Positions 1-9,139 are shown, counted from the first letter of the stretch. The stretch is 64,000 nt of DNA from Gaetbulibacter sp. 4G1 (GCF_002741945.1 NZ_MDVN01000023.1:186001-250000), one strand, 5' to 3'. Made by a program: numbers and translations. The notes: a model not told the origin generated them from the sequence alone.

Positions 1-1778
1 TTTATGCGTTGTGTTTCTCGTAATAATTGCCCAAATAAATTATGTAATTTATCATAATCTGTAATGTTGAAATAGGTTTTCCCGTCTCGAGTTACTTTTT
101 CAATAACATTATCAGCTTTTCCTTTTTCAAAAGCCCAAGCAGATACCCATTGTCTGTTACGCATGTGAGCCTCTTCAACATCATCACCTAAATTTAAACG
201 AATTAACTGGGTCATCAAACCATTTCTAATATAACCATCAAAAGCTGCTTTTCCAACAGTTTTCCAATCTTTAACTAATCCTAATTCTTGTAATTTAGGG
301 TTGTATAAATAGTATAATCCTACTAAATCTGCACGACCTTCTTCAAGCGTAGATGCATAGTTTTTTAATGTTTCTTTAGTTTCTCCAACACCTGGATTTA
401 ATTGCCCTGAAGCATGCCCAATAACTTCATGTAATGCTGTGTGTAATTTATCAGCTAATTGTCCGTATTCCTCTTCTAATTTTAATTCATCTTCATCATG
501 TACAAATTCCTTTAAACGTCCTGAACTTCCTGCATTATTATAAGCATTAATAATGTTACCTAAAGACACAGATTTACTTCCTACTGCAGCTCTAATCCAA
601 TTAGCATTTGGTAAATTTACGCCAATTGGCGTACTTGGTGATGCATCGCCAGCTTCGCCAGCTACATTAACAACTTTATATGTTACTCCTACCACATTTT
701 TCTTTTTGTGAGCATCCATTAAAGGCGAGTTATCTTCAAACCATTGTGCATTATCCGATAAAACCTTCATTTTTTGAGACATATCAAAATCATTAATTTG
801 AATAATATTTTCATAAGAACCTCTATAGCCTAATGGGTCGTTATATACTTCAATAAAACTATTAATATAGTCTACATTTCCTTTAGTAGCAGCAGTCCAG
901 GCGACATTATAATCATCCCAAGTTTGTAAATCACCTGTTTTATAATATTCAATTAGTAACCCAAGTGCATTTCCTTGAGCTTCATTTTCGGCAACACTCT
1001 TAGCTAATTCAAGCCATTTAATAATTTCATCTATTGCAGATCCGTATAATCCACCAGATTTATAAACACGCTCTTTTAACTCACCATTTTCTTTTACTAA
1101 CTGAGAGTTTAATCCATACGATAAAGGCTTTTCTGGATTAGGAGATGTTTTAGTTTTATAAAAACTTTCTACATCAGCATTAGTAACATTTGGTCCATAA
1201 AAATTAACTGCAGAAAGTGCTACATTATCAACTCCTTTTGCCTGATTTACTTTTTTAGAATCAGCATCATTAAAAATAACATCAAAAGCTTCTCCTTCTA
1301 AAGTTGCATTAGTATCGGCTAATAATTCTTTTAAATAATCTGAAGAAAACTCAGGTTTCAACTTATCATTTGAATAATGATGATGAATTCCATTGCTGAA
1401 CCAAACGCGTTTTAAATAAGTTTCATAAGCGCTCCAATTAGCAGTAGTTTTATCTCCTTTATAATTTGCATAAATATGCTCTAAAGCTTTTCTAATTTTA
1501 AGATTATGGCGGTAATTTTGATCCCACATAATATCTCTTCCAGCTAAACCAGCTTGTGTTAAATAATACACAAGTTTTTGTTCTTTTAAAGTCAATTGCT
1601 CCCAGCCTGGAATTTGATAACGCAATATTTTAATGTCTGCAAATTGCTCAACGTTAAAATTAAATGCAGTCGCTTCTTTCTCTTTTATATTATCGCTTTG
1701 CTTTTCAGATTTATCGTTTCCACAGGATAATAAAAAAGTTGCTACAAAAGCAAAACTTAATACGGTTTTTAATTTCAT
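1..1778 (-). CDS. Dipeptidyl-peptidase III family (M49) zinc peptidase lipoprotein, 3' end cut by window
   Basis: The open frame runs on the minus strand from an ATG at 1776-1778 to the left edge, so the C-terminus is outside the window. The first residues form a lipoprotein signal (FVATFLLSCGN), so the enzyme is probably anchored in the periplasm or on the outer membrane. The protein carries HEVIGH near 432-449, the HExxGH zinc motif that defines family M49, followed about 45 residues later by EEGRAD, the second zinc-ligand motif (EExxAE/D type). M49 enzymes remove dipeptides from the N-terminus of oligopeptides. About 592 residues are visible against a usual length near 680 for the bacterial lipoprotein forms. 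The gene stands alone here, divergent from the SRPBCC gene. The family call is firm; the in vivo substrate is unknown. Confidence 0.9.
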   Translation of the reverse strand, partial: MKLKTVLSFAFVATFLLSCGNDKSEKQSDNIKEKEATAFNFNVEQFADIKILRYQIPGWEQLTLKEQKLVYYLTQAGLAGRDIMWDQNYRHNLKIRKALEHIYANYKGDKTTANWSAYETYLKRVWFSNGIHHHYSNDKLKPEFSSDYLKELLADTNATLEGEAFDVIFNDADSKKVNQAKGVDNVALSAVNFYGPNVTNADVESFYKTKTSPNPEKPLSYGLNSQLVKENGELKERVYKSGGLYGSAIDEIIKWLELAKSVAENEAQGNALGLLIEYYKTGDLQTWDDYNVAWTAATKGNVDYINSFIEVYNDPLGYRGSYENIIQINDFDMSQKMKVLSDNAQWFEDNSPLMDAHKKKNVVGVTYKVVNVAGEAGDASPSTPIGVNLPNANWIRAAVGSKSVSLGNIINAYNNAGSSGRLKEFVHDEDELKLEEEYGQLADKLHTALHEVIGHASGQLNPGVGETKETLKNYASTLEEGRADLVGLYYLYNPKLQELGLVKDWKTVGKAAFDGYIRNGLMTQLIRLNLGDDVEEAHMRNRQWVSAWAFEKGKADNVIEKVTRDGKTYFNITDYDKLHNLFGQLLRETQRI

Positions 1779-1923
1779 TTATTTTAGTTTTAGTTTTTCT
1801 ATAAAAATTGGACTCGTTATACCTGAAAAATTAGTGATTATTCAAAATAAACAAGTTCAATTGTTAAATATTTAATTTTAGAGTAGCAAATGTAATAATT
1901 TATTAATCAAAGATTAAAATGAT

Positions 1924-1931
1924 TATATTTG
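1924..1931 (+). promoter_or_regulatory. Bacteroidota-type -7 promoter element (TATATTTG)
   Basis: TATATTTG fits the Bacteroidota housekeeping -7 consensus TAnnTTTG and lies 31 bases before the ATG of the SRPBCC/GyrI gene. No clear TTTG-type -33 box is seen at the expected distance. Confidence 0.5.
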
Positions 1932-1962
1932 ATTTTCAATATTTATTATAATTTTATTTAAG

Positions 1963-2985
1963 ATGAAAACGTTAAAATATATTCTGTTTTTATTACTGAT
2001 AGGTATTATTGGTGCTGCTATTTATATTGCTGTACAACCCAATGAATTTGAAGTTACCAGAACGCGAACTATAAAAGCACCTGCTGGAATTATTTATGAT
2101 AATGTTATCGATTTTAAAAATTGGGAATCATGGTCCTCTTGGGTAGAAGCTGACCCAGATATGAAAATTACATTATCCGACCAAACAAAGGGTGTAAATG
2201 GGTCATATTCTTGGGAAGATAAAGATGGTATTGGTACTATGAAAACTACTGAAGCTTCTCCAAACACATCTATACAACAACATATGCAATTTGCTGAATT
2301 TCCTCCATCAGATGTAAATTGGAAATTCACACCTAACGAGGATGGTTCTACAGATGCCACATGGACCATTTCTGGGAAAGATTTACCTTTTGTTTTTAAA
2401 ATGTTTTCTGTTTTAATGGGTGGTATGGAAAAACAAATTGGACCACATTATGAGAGAAGCCTTGAAAAACTAGATAGCATTGTTGTTGCCAGTATGAAAA
2501 AATATAGTGTTACTGTTAATGGACCTACCAATCATAGTGGTGGTTATTATTTATATAACACAACGTCTTGTAAAATAAGTGATTTAAAAAGCAAAATGGT
2601 TGAAATGTTACCTAAAGTTGGTGAGTACGCCATGAAAAACAATATAACTATGGCTGGAGCTCCTTTTGTTGCTTACCATAAATGGGATGAAGAAAATAAT
2701 GCTGTCATGTTTTCTTGTTGCGTACCTACTACTGAAAAAATAATTACTACAGATAGTGATATTTTAACAGGACAATTACAGCCCTTTAAAGCAATTAAAA
2801 CAACTTTAAATGGAGATTATACTAATTTAAAAGAAACTTGGGAAATAGCAACTAAATATATAAATGATAATGGTTTAGAAGAAGTGCATGATTTACCAGC
2901 TCTTGAGGTATATTTAACAGATCCTATGAGCAAACCGAATCCTGCAGATTGGATAACCGAAATTTATATTCCAATAAAAGAATAA
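1963..2985 (+). CDS. SRPBCC-family protein with C-terminal GyrI-like effector-binding domain
   Basis: A 340-residue protein with an N-terminal hydrophobic segment (residues 5-24) that would anchor it in the inner membrane or act as a signal. Residues about 30-175 look like an SRPBCC/polyketide-cyclase fold (FEVTRTRTIKAPAGIIYD, NWESWSSW). Residues about 180-340 match the GyrI-like/AraC effector-binding small-molecule domain. This two-domain arrangement is common in Flavobacteriia, usually annotated only by domain, and both halves are ligand-binding folds. The stop is 8 bases before crcB, so the two are probably co-transcribed from the element at 1924-1931. The ligand is not deducible. Confidence 0.8.
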   Translation: MKTLKYILFLLLIGIIGAAIYIAVQPNEFEVTRTRTIKAPAGIIYDNVIDFKNWESWSSWVEADPDMKITLSDQTKGVNGSYSWEDKDGIGTMKTTEASPNTSIQQHMQFAEFPPSDVNWKFTPNEDGSTDATWTISGKDLPFVFKMFSVLMGGMEKQIGPHYERSLEKLDSIVVASMKKYSVTVNGPTNHSGGYYLYNTTSCKISDLKSKMVEMLPKVGEYAMKNNITMAGAPFVAYHKWDEENNAVMFSCCVPTTEKIITTDSDILTGQLQPFKAIKTTLNGDYTNLKETWEIATKYINDNGLEEVHDLPALEVYLTDPMSKPNPADWITEIYIPIKE

Positions 2986-2993
2986 CTCCATAA

Positions 2994-3359
2994 ATGAAGC
3001 AAGTTTTATTGGTTTTTGTTGGTGGTGGTTTTGGTAGCGTACTACGCTTTTTAATTGGTAAATATTTAAACTCTACTACTACTGGAATACCTTACGGCAC
3101 TTTTGCTGCAAACATTATAGGCAGTTTACTTATTGGAATTATTTTAGGGTTTGCTGCTAAAAATGATTCACTAACTCAAAGCCAAACTTTGCTATTAGCT
3201 ACAGGATTTTGTGGAGGCTTTACGACCTTCTCTACTTTTGCTTATGAAAACCATGTATTTTTAAAATCTGGGGACTTTACAAGTTTTGCTTTATACACTA
3301 TTGCCAGTTTTGTAATTGGTTTTTTAGCAGTGTTTTTAGGAATGTTTTTGGTGAAGTAA
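2994..3359 (+). CDS. crcB: Fluoride-specific ion channel CrcB/Fluc
   Basis: A 121-residue integral membrane protein with four predicted helices. It carries the family's conserved pieces: GGGFGSVLRF at the N-terminus, the FAANIIGSLLIG helix with the conserved Asn, and GFCGGFTTFSTFAYE, the GGxTTFSTF motif of the fluoride pore. CrcB proteins form dual-topology dimers that let fluoride leave the cytoplasm. Length is normal (about 120-130). It is the second gene of a short operon, 8 bases after the SRPBCC gene. No fluoride riboswitch is recognisable upstream. Confidence 0.93.
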   Translation: MKQVLLVFVGGGFGSVLRFLIGKYLNSTTTGIPYGTFAANIIGSLLIGIILGFAAKNDSLTQSQTLLLATGFCGGFTTFSTFAYENHVFLKSGDFTSFALYTIASFVIGFLAVFLGMFLVK

Positions 3360-3452
3360 AGCTTGACTTTATTAGAAAAACGTTTAATGTTTTATATATA
3401 AATTGCTAAAACAGATTCATATACTTGAAAAACATTATCTACAAACTAAAAA

Positions 3453-4250
3453 ATGATAGAAACAAAATTCGAAATAGAAAATAACACAAAAGACGTTAAG
3501 TTATATTCCTCAAAAGCAATTAGTGGTGCAACATTCTTAGGCGGACCTCTTGCTGCAGGATATTTAATAGGTGAAAATTTTAAAGCAATAGATAAACCAA
3601 CTGAAGGACGTTATTCTTTAATTATTGGAATTATTTCTACAATAATACTTTTTGGCGGAATATTTATGATTCCCGAAAATATAATTGACAAAATTCCTCA
3701 ACAATTAATTCCAATAATATACACAGGAATTATTTGGGGAATTGTTGAGTGGAAACAAGGAGATATTCTTAAATCTCATAAAGAACATAATAACTCTTTT
3801 TTTTCTGGTTGGCGAGCTGCTGGAATAGGATTCATTTCCTTACTAATACTTGGAATTGGAATATTCAGTTATGCTTTCTTATCTACAGATAACGAGTTAT
3901 ATGAGAAATATGACGCAAAACTTGCTCAATTTTCAAAAAATGAAAATGAAACTTTAATCTTTTACGATAATTTAAATACGGGAACAAACTATTCTTTACT
4001 TAAAGAGTTGGACGAGAAAACAATTCCAAAGTGGAAGGAAAATATTAAGATAATTAATAAAACAAATCAGTTTGAAGGTTTACCATCTGAACTAATAAAA
4101 CAAAACGAAATTTTACTAAAATATTCAAAACTTAGAGTCCAAGCATTTGAACTATTCAGAAAAGCAATTAAAGAAGATACAGATAGATATGCTCAACAAT
4201 TAGAACAAATACATATGCAGATTGATAACGAACTTAAAAAACTGAATTGA
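3453..4250 (+). CDS. Hypothetical membrane protein with C-terminal helical tail
   Basis: A 265-residue protein with no family I can name. It starts with a short polar segment, then has four hydrophobic stretches (about residues 25-40, 55-73, 87-97 and 122-144). After these comes a long charged, helix-rich C-terminal part (about 150-265) with LEQIHMQIDNELKKLN at the end. It is AT-rich like its surroundings. It has no obvious operon partner: 93 bases separate it from crcB, and a repeat-containing spacer follows it. The spacer ends with the 16-base motif also found at 31355, which raises the possibility that this is a mobile cassette-like gene. Coding status is likely from length and clean frame. 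Confidence 0.6.
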   Translation: MIETKFEIENNTKDVKLYSSKAISGATFLGGPLAAGYLIGENFKAIDKPTEGRYSLIIGIISTIILFGGIFMIPENIIDKIPQQLIPIIYTGIIWGIVEWKQGDILKSHKEHNNSFFSGWRAAGIGFISLLILGIGIFSYAFLSTDNELYEKYDAKLAQFSKNENETLIFYDNLNTGTNYSLLKELDEKTIPKWKENIKIINKTNQFEGLPSELIKQNEILLKYSKLRVQAFELFRKAIKEDTDRYAQQLEQIHMQIDNELKKLN

Positions 4251-4380
4251 GAAAAGCCAACCTACAACACCCTATATAAAAATTTACTAGTTTTAGCTAG
4301 ACCAAAGTTAGTTACTCGTTATTAATTTCTGATTTTCATTCGGAAAAATTCTCGTACAATAACACGCAACATTCCATATA

Positions 4381-4396
4381 TAAACGTTAAACGAAC
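4381..4396 (+). repeat. Copy 1 of a 16-base motif shared with 31355-31370
   Basis: TAAACGTTAAACGAAC occurs here and again, identically, at 31355-31370. It contains GTTAAAC, which fits the integron-type GTTRRRY core. Both copies lie in gene-free spacers that are rich in short inverted repeats. Confidence 0.5.
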
Positions 4397-4406
4397 TTCA
4401 CATACT

Positions 4407-5012
4407 TCAATGCTTATCAAAAGCTTTAACACCAGCTTCTATCCTTGTTTTTAAATAGTTTTTTCTTGGTACAATTGGACAAGAATATTTATCGTTATAA
4501 GCACAATAAGGGTTATAGGCTCTATTAAAATCTATTACCATAGTATCACCTTCAGGGATTCTTGTATCAATATAGCGTCCGCCACCATAACTTTCTAATC
4601 CATTGGTTTCATCTAGAAAAGGTAAAAACAAATAATCTTCATAGCCCTCTTTTTCTATTAACCCTTGATTTTGATATATATTTAAGGTGAAGTTTTCTCC
4701 TTTTAAACTAAAATTCAATACACCGTATTTAACATATTCTGGAGTTCTATCTGTTGTGGTTTTCATTTTAAAAACTTTCTCGTTTGGAGTTCTTTTAAAA
4801 CTTGCAGTTACTACATAAGTAGAATCGAACTTAAAAAAATCTAAACCTTCAAACTTTTTTCTGTCCTTATCTTTTAAAGGTGATGTTGTGGCATCTTTAT
4901 ATTCAGCATTTATTTCACGTTGAAACTCGGTTTCTCCTTTTAATGGTTGCTTTTTTTGAGCGCAACTTGCAAAACAGATAACACAAAAACTTAGAGCAAA
5001 TAATAATTTCAT
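4407..5012 (-). CDS. DUF1684 domain lipoprotein
   Basis: A 201-residue secreted lipoprotein: the signal ends in VICFASCAQ with the lipobox cysteine at residue 16. The remainder matches the DUF1684 family, with a late FNRAYNPYCAYNDKYSCP-type block (conserved aromatic, Asn-Pro and two Cys) and RIPEGDTMVIDFNRA before it. The biochemical role of the family is unknown. It begins 12 bases downstream of the P450 stop on the same strand and is probably translated from the same message. Confidence 0.82.
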   Translation of the reverse strand: MKLLFALSFCVICFASCAQKKQPLKGETEFQREINAEYKDATTSPLKDKDRKKFEGLDFFKFDSTYVVTASFKRTPNEKVFKMKTTTDRTPEYVKYGVLNFSLKGENFTLNIYQNQGLIEKEGYEDYLFLPFLDETNGLESYGGGRYIDTRIPEGDTMVIDFNRAYNPYCAYNDKYSCPIVPRKNYLKTRIEAGVKAFDKH

Positions 5013-5024
5013 TTTTATATAGAA

Positions 5025-6443
5025 TTAGTTTTTAGACTTAATATTTATAAACTCGACTAAAAGATTTTTAGGATACATTGTAAACTCAAACTGCTCAACA
5101 ATTTCTTCAGGTTTTACCGCTAATTTGAAATTAAAATGTTTGCAAAGTGTAGAAACCAGTGTAACGATTTCGTTTATTGCTAAAAACATTCCAGGGCAAT
5201 AACGAGGCCCTCCACCAAAAGCTTTTATAACTTGCGGCGAATGTTTTTTATGCATTGGGCATTCGCTAACCATCCATCGTTCTGGTTCAAATGAATTAGC
5301 GTTTGCAAAATACGCTTCGCTAGTTTGAGCCACTTTATTTTGTAAAATCACTTTACCGTTTTTGGGTATAAGCAATCCTTCTATTTCAATATCCTCATTT
5401 GCTTCAAAATACAATTGAGGAGTTGTTGGTTTTAACCTTATAGCCTCTTGTACCACCGCATTAGTGTATTTCAATTCTGAAAGCTTTTCAAAACTAGCTG
5501 GAGCATCATCATTAAAGTATACCGTATTAGCTTCTTCTCTAATTTTATTAACTACTTCGGGGTGTTGAGATAAATAAAACAAAGTCCATGATATTGAGTT
5601 CGACGTTGTATCTTCTCCTGCTAAAAGCATAGTAAAAATATTTCCGTAAACTTCTTCATCATTAAAAACATCATTTTCATTTGCTAATAAAAGGGCTTCT
5701 AAAAAGTTTGATGGTTGTGCCTTTAACTCTGGATTATTTTTTATTTTATTTTTTGATTCATCAATAAACTCATAAATTATTTTTTCAATAGCATTTATTG
5801 ATTTTTGTAAAACCTTATCTTTTTTACGTTTTATAAATCGCCAAATAGGTATTGGTGCAGTAATGCGCTCGTTTATCATGGGAAAAATAACTTCCAAGTG
5901 TTTTTGAAAACTATTATCAGCATTATTTATAGTATCTAATTTATGTCCAAATGCTATTTCAGTTGTAATATCAATAGTAAAAAGCATAAGCTCTTTTTGA
6001 ACATCTATAGCAATATTTTCTTTTGAATATGTTTTAAATTTATCAAGTAAACTATTCGTTTTATCTAAAATAATAGGATAATACCCTTTTACATGTTGCA
6101 TATTTAAGGCCTCTGCTATTGGTTTTCTATGTCGTTTCCAATGCTCTCCTTCGGCATTAAAAACCCCAGAAACTCCCATTTCTTTTAAAATCTCATCAAT
6201 TTTGGAGAAACGTTTAAATTTTTCTGGTCGTAATCTTAAAATTGTATTATTTAAAGATGGTTTAGCCGAAACAATAAACTCTTTGCCTACAAAATTTATT
6301 TTAAATAAATCACCGCATTCATCAACCCAACGCTCTAAAACCTGATGTTTATTATGTGTATTAAATTGAGGTAAATGCCCCAATATAAAATGTCCTTTAG
6401 GTGATGATAAATCCTTTATTTTAATTAACTCTTTATGATGCAT
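5025..6443 (-). CDS. Cytochrome P450
   Basis: A 472-residue haem-thiolate monooxygenase. It shows the I-helix oxygen-activation motif AGEDTTS, the K-helix ExxR in EAIRLKP, and the haem-binding loop FGGGPRYCPGM with the cysteine ligand (FxxGxRxCxG). There is no N-terminal membrane anchor, so it should be soluble and depend on a ferredoxin/reductase not encoded nearby. I chose the ATG at 6441-6443 (MHHKELIKIKD). The longer frame to 6515 would need a TTG that lies inside the promoter candidate at 6505-6512. It is followed closely by the DUF1684 lipoprotein. Substrate cannot be assigned. Confidence 0.92.
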   Translation of the reverse strand: MHHKELIKIKDLSSPKGHFILGHLPQFNTHNKHQVLERWVDECGDLFKINFVGKEFIVSAKPSLNNTILRLRPEKFKRFSKIDEILKEMGVSGVFNAEGEHWKRHRKPIAEALNMQHVKGYYPIILDKTNSLLDKFKTYSKENIAIDVQKELMLFTIDITTEIAFGHKLDTINNADNSFQKHLEVIFPMINERITAPIPIWRFIKRKKDKVLQKSINAIEKIIYEFIDESKNKIKNNPELKAQPSNFLEALLLANENDVFNDEEVYGNIFTMLLAGEDTTSNSISWTLFYLSQHPEVVNKIREEANTVYFNDDAPASFEKLSELKYTNAVVQEAIRLKPTTPQLYFEANEDIEIEGLLIPKNGKVILQNKVAQTSEAYFANANSFEPERWMVSECPMHKKHSPQVIKAFGGGPRYCPGMFLAINEIVTLVSTLCKHFNFKLAVKPEEIVEQFEFTMYPKNLLVEFINIKSKN

Positions 6444-6504
6444 AAATATTTTAGCTCTAAAATATAAATCATTATTAAAATATTTTTTTAAAATATTTCT
6501 ATTC

Positions 6505-6512
6505 CAAAAGTA
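6505..6512 (-). promoter_or_regulatory. -7 promoter element for the P450 gene
   Basis: Read on the minus strand this is TACTTTTG, fitting TAnnTTTG. It would start transcription near 6498, about 55 bases before the chosen ATG at 6443. Confidence 0.5.
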
Positions 6513-6532
6513 CAACTTAAGAATATTTTATA

Positions 6533-6540
6533 TAGCTTTG
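6533..6540 (+). promoter_or_regulatory. -7 promoter element facing an orphan mini-gene
   Basis: TAGCTTTG fits TAnnTTTG on the plus strand. It sits back to back with the P450 promoter and 20 bases before a 27-codon ORF that is closed by an intrinsic terminator at 6670-6700. Confidence 0.45.
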
Positions 6541-6559
6541 TGGTATACAAAAAGAAAAA

Positions 6560-6643
6560 ATGCGTAATAACGTCACTATTTATAGAAAGCAATGGACCTC
6601 TTGTTTAAAGACAAGATGTTGGGCTTATTATATATTGTGGTGA
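6560..6643 (+). CDS. Possible 27-residue peptide or small RNA body
   Basis: ATG at 6560, TGA at 6641-6643. The peptide would contain two cysteines and an aromatic C-terminus (CLKTRCWAYYILW). It matches nothing I know. The argument for a real transcript is architectural: promoter-like TAGCTTTG just upstream and a strong terminator just downstream, all before the MFS promoter region. It could equally be a non-coding leader or attenuator for the MFS operon. Confidence 0.3.
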   Translation: MRNNVTIYRKQWTSCLKTRCWAYYILW

Positions 6644-6669
6644 TATGATTATAAAATATTACAATATTA

Positions 6670-6700
6670 AAAAGTCCGACTTCACAGTCGGACTTTTTAT
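6670..6700 (+). terminator. Intrinsic terminator in the divergent P450/MFS region
   Basis: GTCCGAC (6674-6680), a six-base loop, then GTCGGAC (6687-6693) and a run of T. It is flanked by AAA/TTT that extends the stem. No annotated gene ends upstream of it on the plus strand. Confidence 0.8.
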
Positions 6701-6767
6701 TTTTAGTCTATTAAAGACTTTAACTTAAAATCAAAATATGTAGAAACAATTTGAACAATCAGTACTA

Positions 6768-8018
6768 ATGAAAACACTATTTAACAATTATCTAAACACA
6801 TTTAGCGGCCTTTCTCGAGAAGTGTGGTGGCTCGCTTTAATAACACTAATCAATAGAGCAGGGACTATGGTAATTCCGTTCTTATCGCTTTATTTAACAA
6901 CAAGTTTAAATTTTACCCTAGGTGATGTTGGTTGGGTTATGAGTGCTTTTGGTGCTGGCTCTGTTATTGGATCATGGCTAGGTGGACGATTAACTGATAA
7001 AATTGGTTATTACAAGGTTATGGTATTTAGCTTGCTAACCACTGGGCTGTTATTTATTGCTTTACAATTTTTAACAACGTTTGTTTCATTTTGTATTGGA
7101 ATCCTATTAGTTATGCTAGTAGCAGATATGTTTAGACCAGCCATGTTTGTGGCATTAAGTGCTTATAGTAAACCAGAAAACAAAACACGGTCGGTTACTT
7201 TAATCAGGTTAGCTATTAATCTTGGGTTTTCTGCTGGTCCTGCAATTGGAGGTTTTATAATAACAACTTTAAGCTATGGTGGGTTATTTTGGGTAGATGG
7301 TATTACATGTATTTTAGCAACATTAGTTTTAATAAATGTATTAAATCCTAAAACAACAAAAACATTGGATGACATAAAAGTTGAGAACCCAAAATCGGCT
7401 TACCACGATAAAGCTTTTTTAATATTTTTAGTAGCTATGGCACTCTTTGGTGTAGTGTTTTTACAATATTTTTCGACGATGCCAATCTATTATAAAGAGG
7501 CACACCAATTAACAGAGTTAGATATTGGTATTCTTTTAGGGTTGAACGGCTTTTTAATTTTTGTATTTGAAATGCCACTAATAAAATGGTTAGAAAACAC
7601 AACATTTACTAAAACAGGATTAATGCTTTTTGGAGGTATTTTGACAGGGCTAAGTTTTATAATTTTAAACTTTACGTCTTGGACAGGCGTATTAATAATT
7701 GGAATGCTTTTAATGACGTTTGGAGAAATGATAGCGTTTCCTTTTTCTAATGCTTTTGCCATGGATAGAGCTAAAAAAGGAAATCAAGGCGAGTATATGG
7801 CATTATACTCTATCTCGTTTTCAATTGCTCATATTTTTGGGCATAATGCTGGCTTACAAATGACAGATAAATTAGGCTTTGAAAACACATGGTATATAAT
7901 TACTGGTCTTGCTGCACTTTGTGTTTTCCTTTTGTTCTTTTTAAGACAATATTTGAATGCAAAAAAGAGGATAAAAGAAAAAGAAAGAAAAGAAGAAAAA
8001 GAAATTTTATGGATTTAA
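6768..8018 (+). CDS. MFS transporter, drug/metabolite efflux type
   Basis: A 416-residue protein with about twelve membrane helices. The loop between helices 2 and 3 carries GGRLTDKIGYYKV, the G-x-x-x-D-[RK]-x-G-[RK]-[RK] motif A of the major facilitator superfamily. The N-terminal half includes MVIPFLSLYLT and a motif-C-like GFSAGPAIGGF stretch (near 7225), suggesting an antiporter of the MdtG/MdtH or YfcJ style. The charged C-terminal tail (KKRIKEKERKEEKE) is cytoplasmic. The last 10 bases overlap the VOC gene, indicating translational coupling. Substrate unknown. Confidence 0.87.
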   Translation: MKTLFNNYLNTFSGLSREVWWLALITLINRAGTMVIPFLSLYLTTSLNFTLGDVGWVMSAFGAGSVIGSWLGGRLTDKIGYYKVMVFSLLTTGLLFIALQFLTTFVSFCIGILLVMLVADMFRPAMFVALSAYSKPENKTRSVTLIRLAINLGFSAGPAIGGFIITTLSYGGLFWVDGITCILATLVLINVLNPKTTKTLDDIKVENPKSAYHDKAFLIFLVAMALFGVVFLQYFSTMPIYYKEAHQLTELDIGILLGLNGFLIFVFEMPLIKWLENTTFTKTGLMLFGGILTGLSFIILNFTSWTGVLIIGMLLMTFGEMIAFPFSNAFAMDRAKKGNQGEYMALYSISFSIAHIFGHNAGLQMTDKLGFENTWYIITGLAALCVFLLFFLRQYLNAKKRIKEKERKEEKEILWI

Positions 8019-8386
8019 ATCAAATTACTATACCATCGTTAGATGTTGTAAACGCAACTAAATTCTATCAAACCTTGGGGTTGCATCTAATTGTAGATGC
8101 ACTTCCAGGGTATGTTAGATTTGAATGCCCTAATGGCAATAGTACATTTTCAATTCATCAAGCAGATAAATTACCTAAAGGTCATGGTATTACAATTTAT
8201 TTTGAAGATGATAATCTTGATGAATTAGTAAAACAACTAAAAAGAAAAGGCATTATATTTACAAGTGAGCCTGAAGATAAAATGTGGTTATGGAGAGAAG
8301 CACACTTAAATGATTTGGACGGAAACCGTATTATACTTTACAAAGCTGGTAACAATAGAAAAAAACCGCCTTGGCGTGTACAATAA
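8009..8386 (+). CDS. VOC-superfamily (glyoxalase/bleomycin-resistance) protein
   Basis: A 125-residue single VOC unit: LNQITIPSLDVVNATKFYQT at the N-terminus and a C-terminal LNDLDGNRIILYKAG strand, with the usual two beta-alpha-beta-beta-beta modules between. Metal ligands cannot be assigned securely; the usual first-strand His is replaced by Gln in LNQITIP. I chose the ATG at 8009, inside the end of the MFS gene. The longer upstream frame only translates the MFS gene out of phase. It ends 2 bases before the DJ-1 gene. VOC proteins are dioxygenases, isomerases or drug binders; which one applies here is open. Confidence 0.82.
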   Translation: MDLNQITIPSLDVVNATKFYQTLGLHLIVDALPGYVRFECPNGNSTFSIHQADKLPKGHGITIYFEDDNLDELVKQLKRKGIIFTSEPEDKMWLWREAHLNDLDGNRIILYKAGNNRKKPPWRVQ

Positions 8387-8388
8387 AC

Positions 8389-9138
8389 ATGAAAAAAACA
8401 CTATATTTTTTAATTGCAATGCTGTTTGTGAGTTGTAATTTTTCAGAAGAAAGAAAAGGAAAGAATAATGTAGAGTCTTCAATTGAAAAGCAATTCCCAA
8501 AATTAGAACCTAATCGATACAATGTAGCGTTTTTAATAATGGAAGGCGTTTATAACACAGAACTTACAGCGCCTTTCGATATTTTTCAGCACACTATTTT
8601 TAGAGATAGTATTAAGGCTATGAATGTATTTACTGTAGCCAATACAGATAAAGCGATTACTACTTTTGAAGGTATGCGAATTATTCCAGACTATAATTAC
8701 TTAAAAGACATATTACCAAAAATAGACATCCTAGTTGTGCCAAGTGCCGAACATAATTTAGACACAGATTTAGAAGATGAAGCAATGATAAGTTTTGTAA
8801 AACAAGTTGATAAAGGCGCACAATTTATAACCTCGCATTGCGATGGTGCTTTTGTGCTTGCTAAAGCTGGTCTATTAGATAATAGTGTGTCTACAACTTT
8901 CCCTAGCGATATTGATACCATGCGCAAAATGTTCCCCAAACTAGATGTTAGAAAAGATGTACTTTTTGTACATGATGGAAAATATATAACCTCAGCTGGT
9001 GGTGCAAAAAGTTTTGAAGCGTCTTTATATTTATGCGAATATTTATATGGCAAAAAAATAGCACAATCGTTAGCTGGTGGACTCGTTATTGATTGGGATT
9101 TAGAAGCTGTACCCCATTTAGTAATTCATAAAGAGTGA
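8389..9138 (+). CDS. DJ-1/PfpI-family lipoprotein
   Basis: A 249-residue protein with a lipoprotein signal (YFLIAMLFVSC, lipobox Cys16) and a DJ-1/PfpI domain from about residue 43. The nucleophile-elbow sequence SHCDGAFVLAKAGLL puts the conserved cysteine at residue 151, and the conserved acidic residue is in LIMEGVYNTEL (Glu52). Start chosen at the ATG at 8389, which gives a clean signal peptide. DJ-1/PfpI members are usually cytosolic glyoxalases, chaperones or amidotransferase-like regulators, so an exported lipid-anchored form is less common. Third gene of the MFS-VOC-DJ-1 operon. Confidence 0.85.
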   Translation: MKKTLYFLIAMLFVSCNFSEERKGKNNVESSIEKQFPKLEPNRYNVAFLIMEGVYNTELTAPFDIFQHTIFRDSIKAMNVFTVANTDKAITTFEGMRIIPDYNYLKDILPKIDILVVPSAEHNLDTDLEDEAMISFVKQVDKGAQFITSHCDGAFVLAKAGLLDNSVSTTFPSDIDTMRKMFPKLDVRKDVLFVHDGKYITSAGGAKSFEASLYLCEYLYGKKIAQSLAGGLVIDWDLEAVPHLVIHKE

Positions 9139-9139
9139 T

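Noticed and set aside
5025..6515. P450 starting at 6515
   Set aside because: The codon is TTG and overlaps a -7 promoter box; the ATG at 6443 gives a normal P450 N-terminus.
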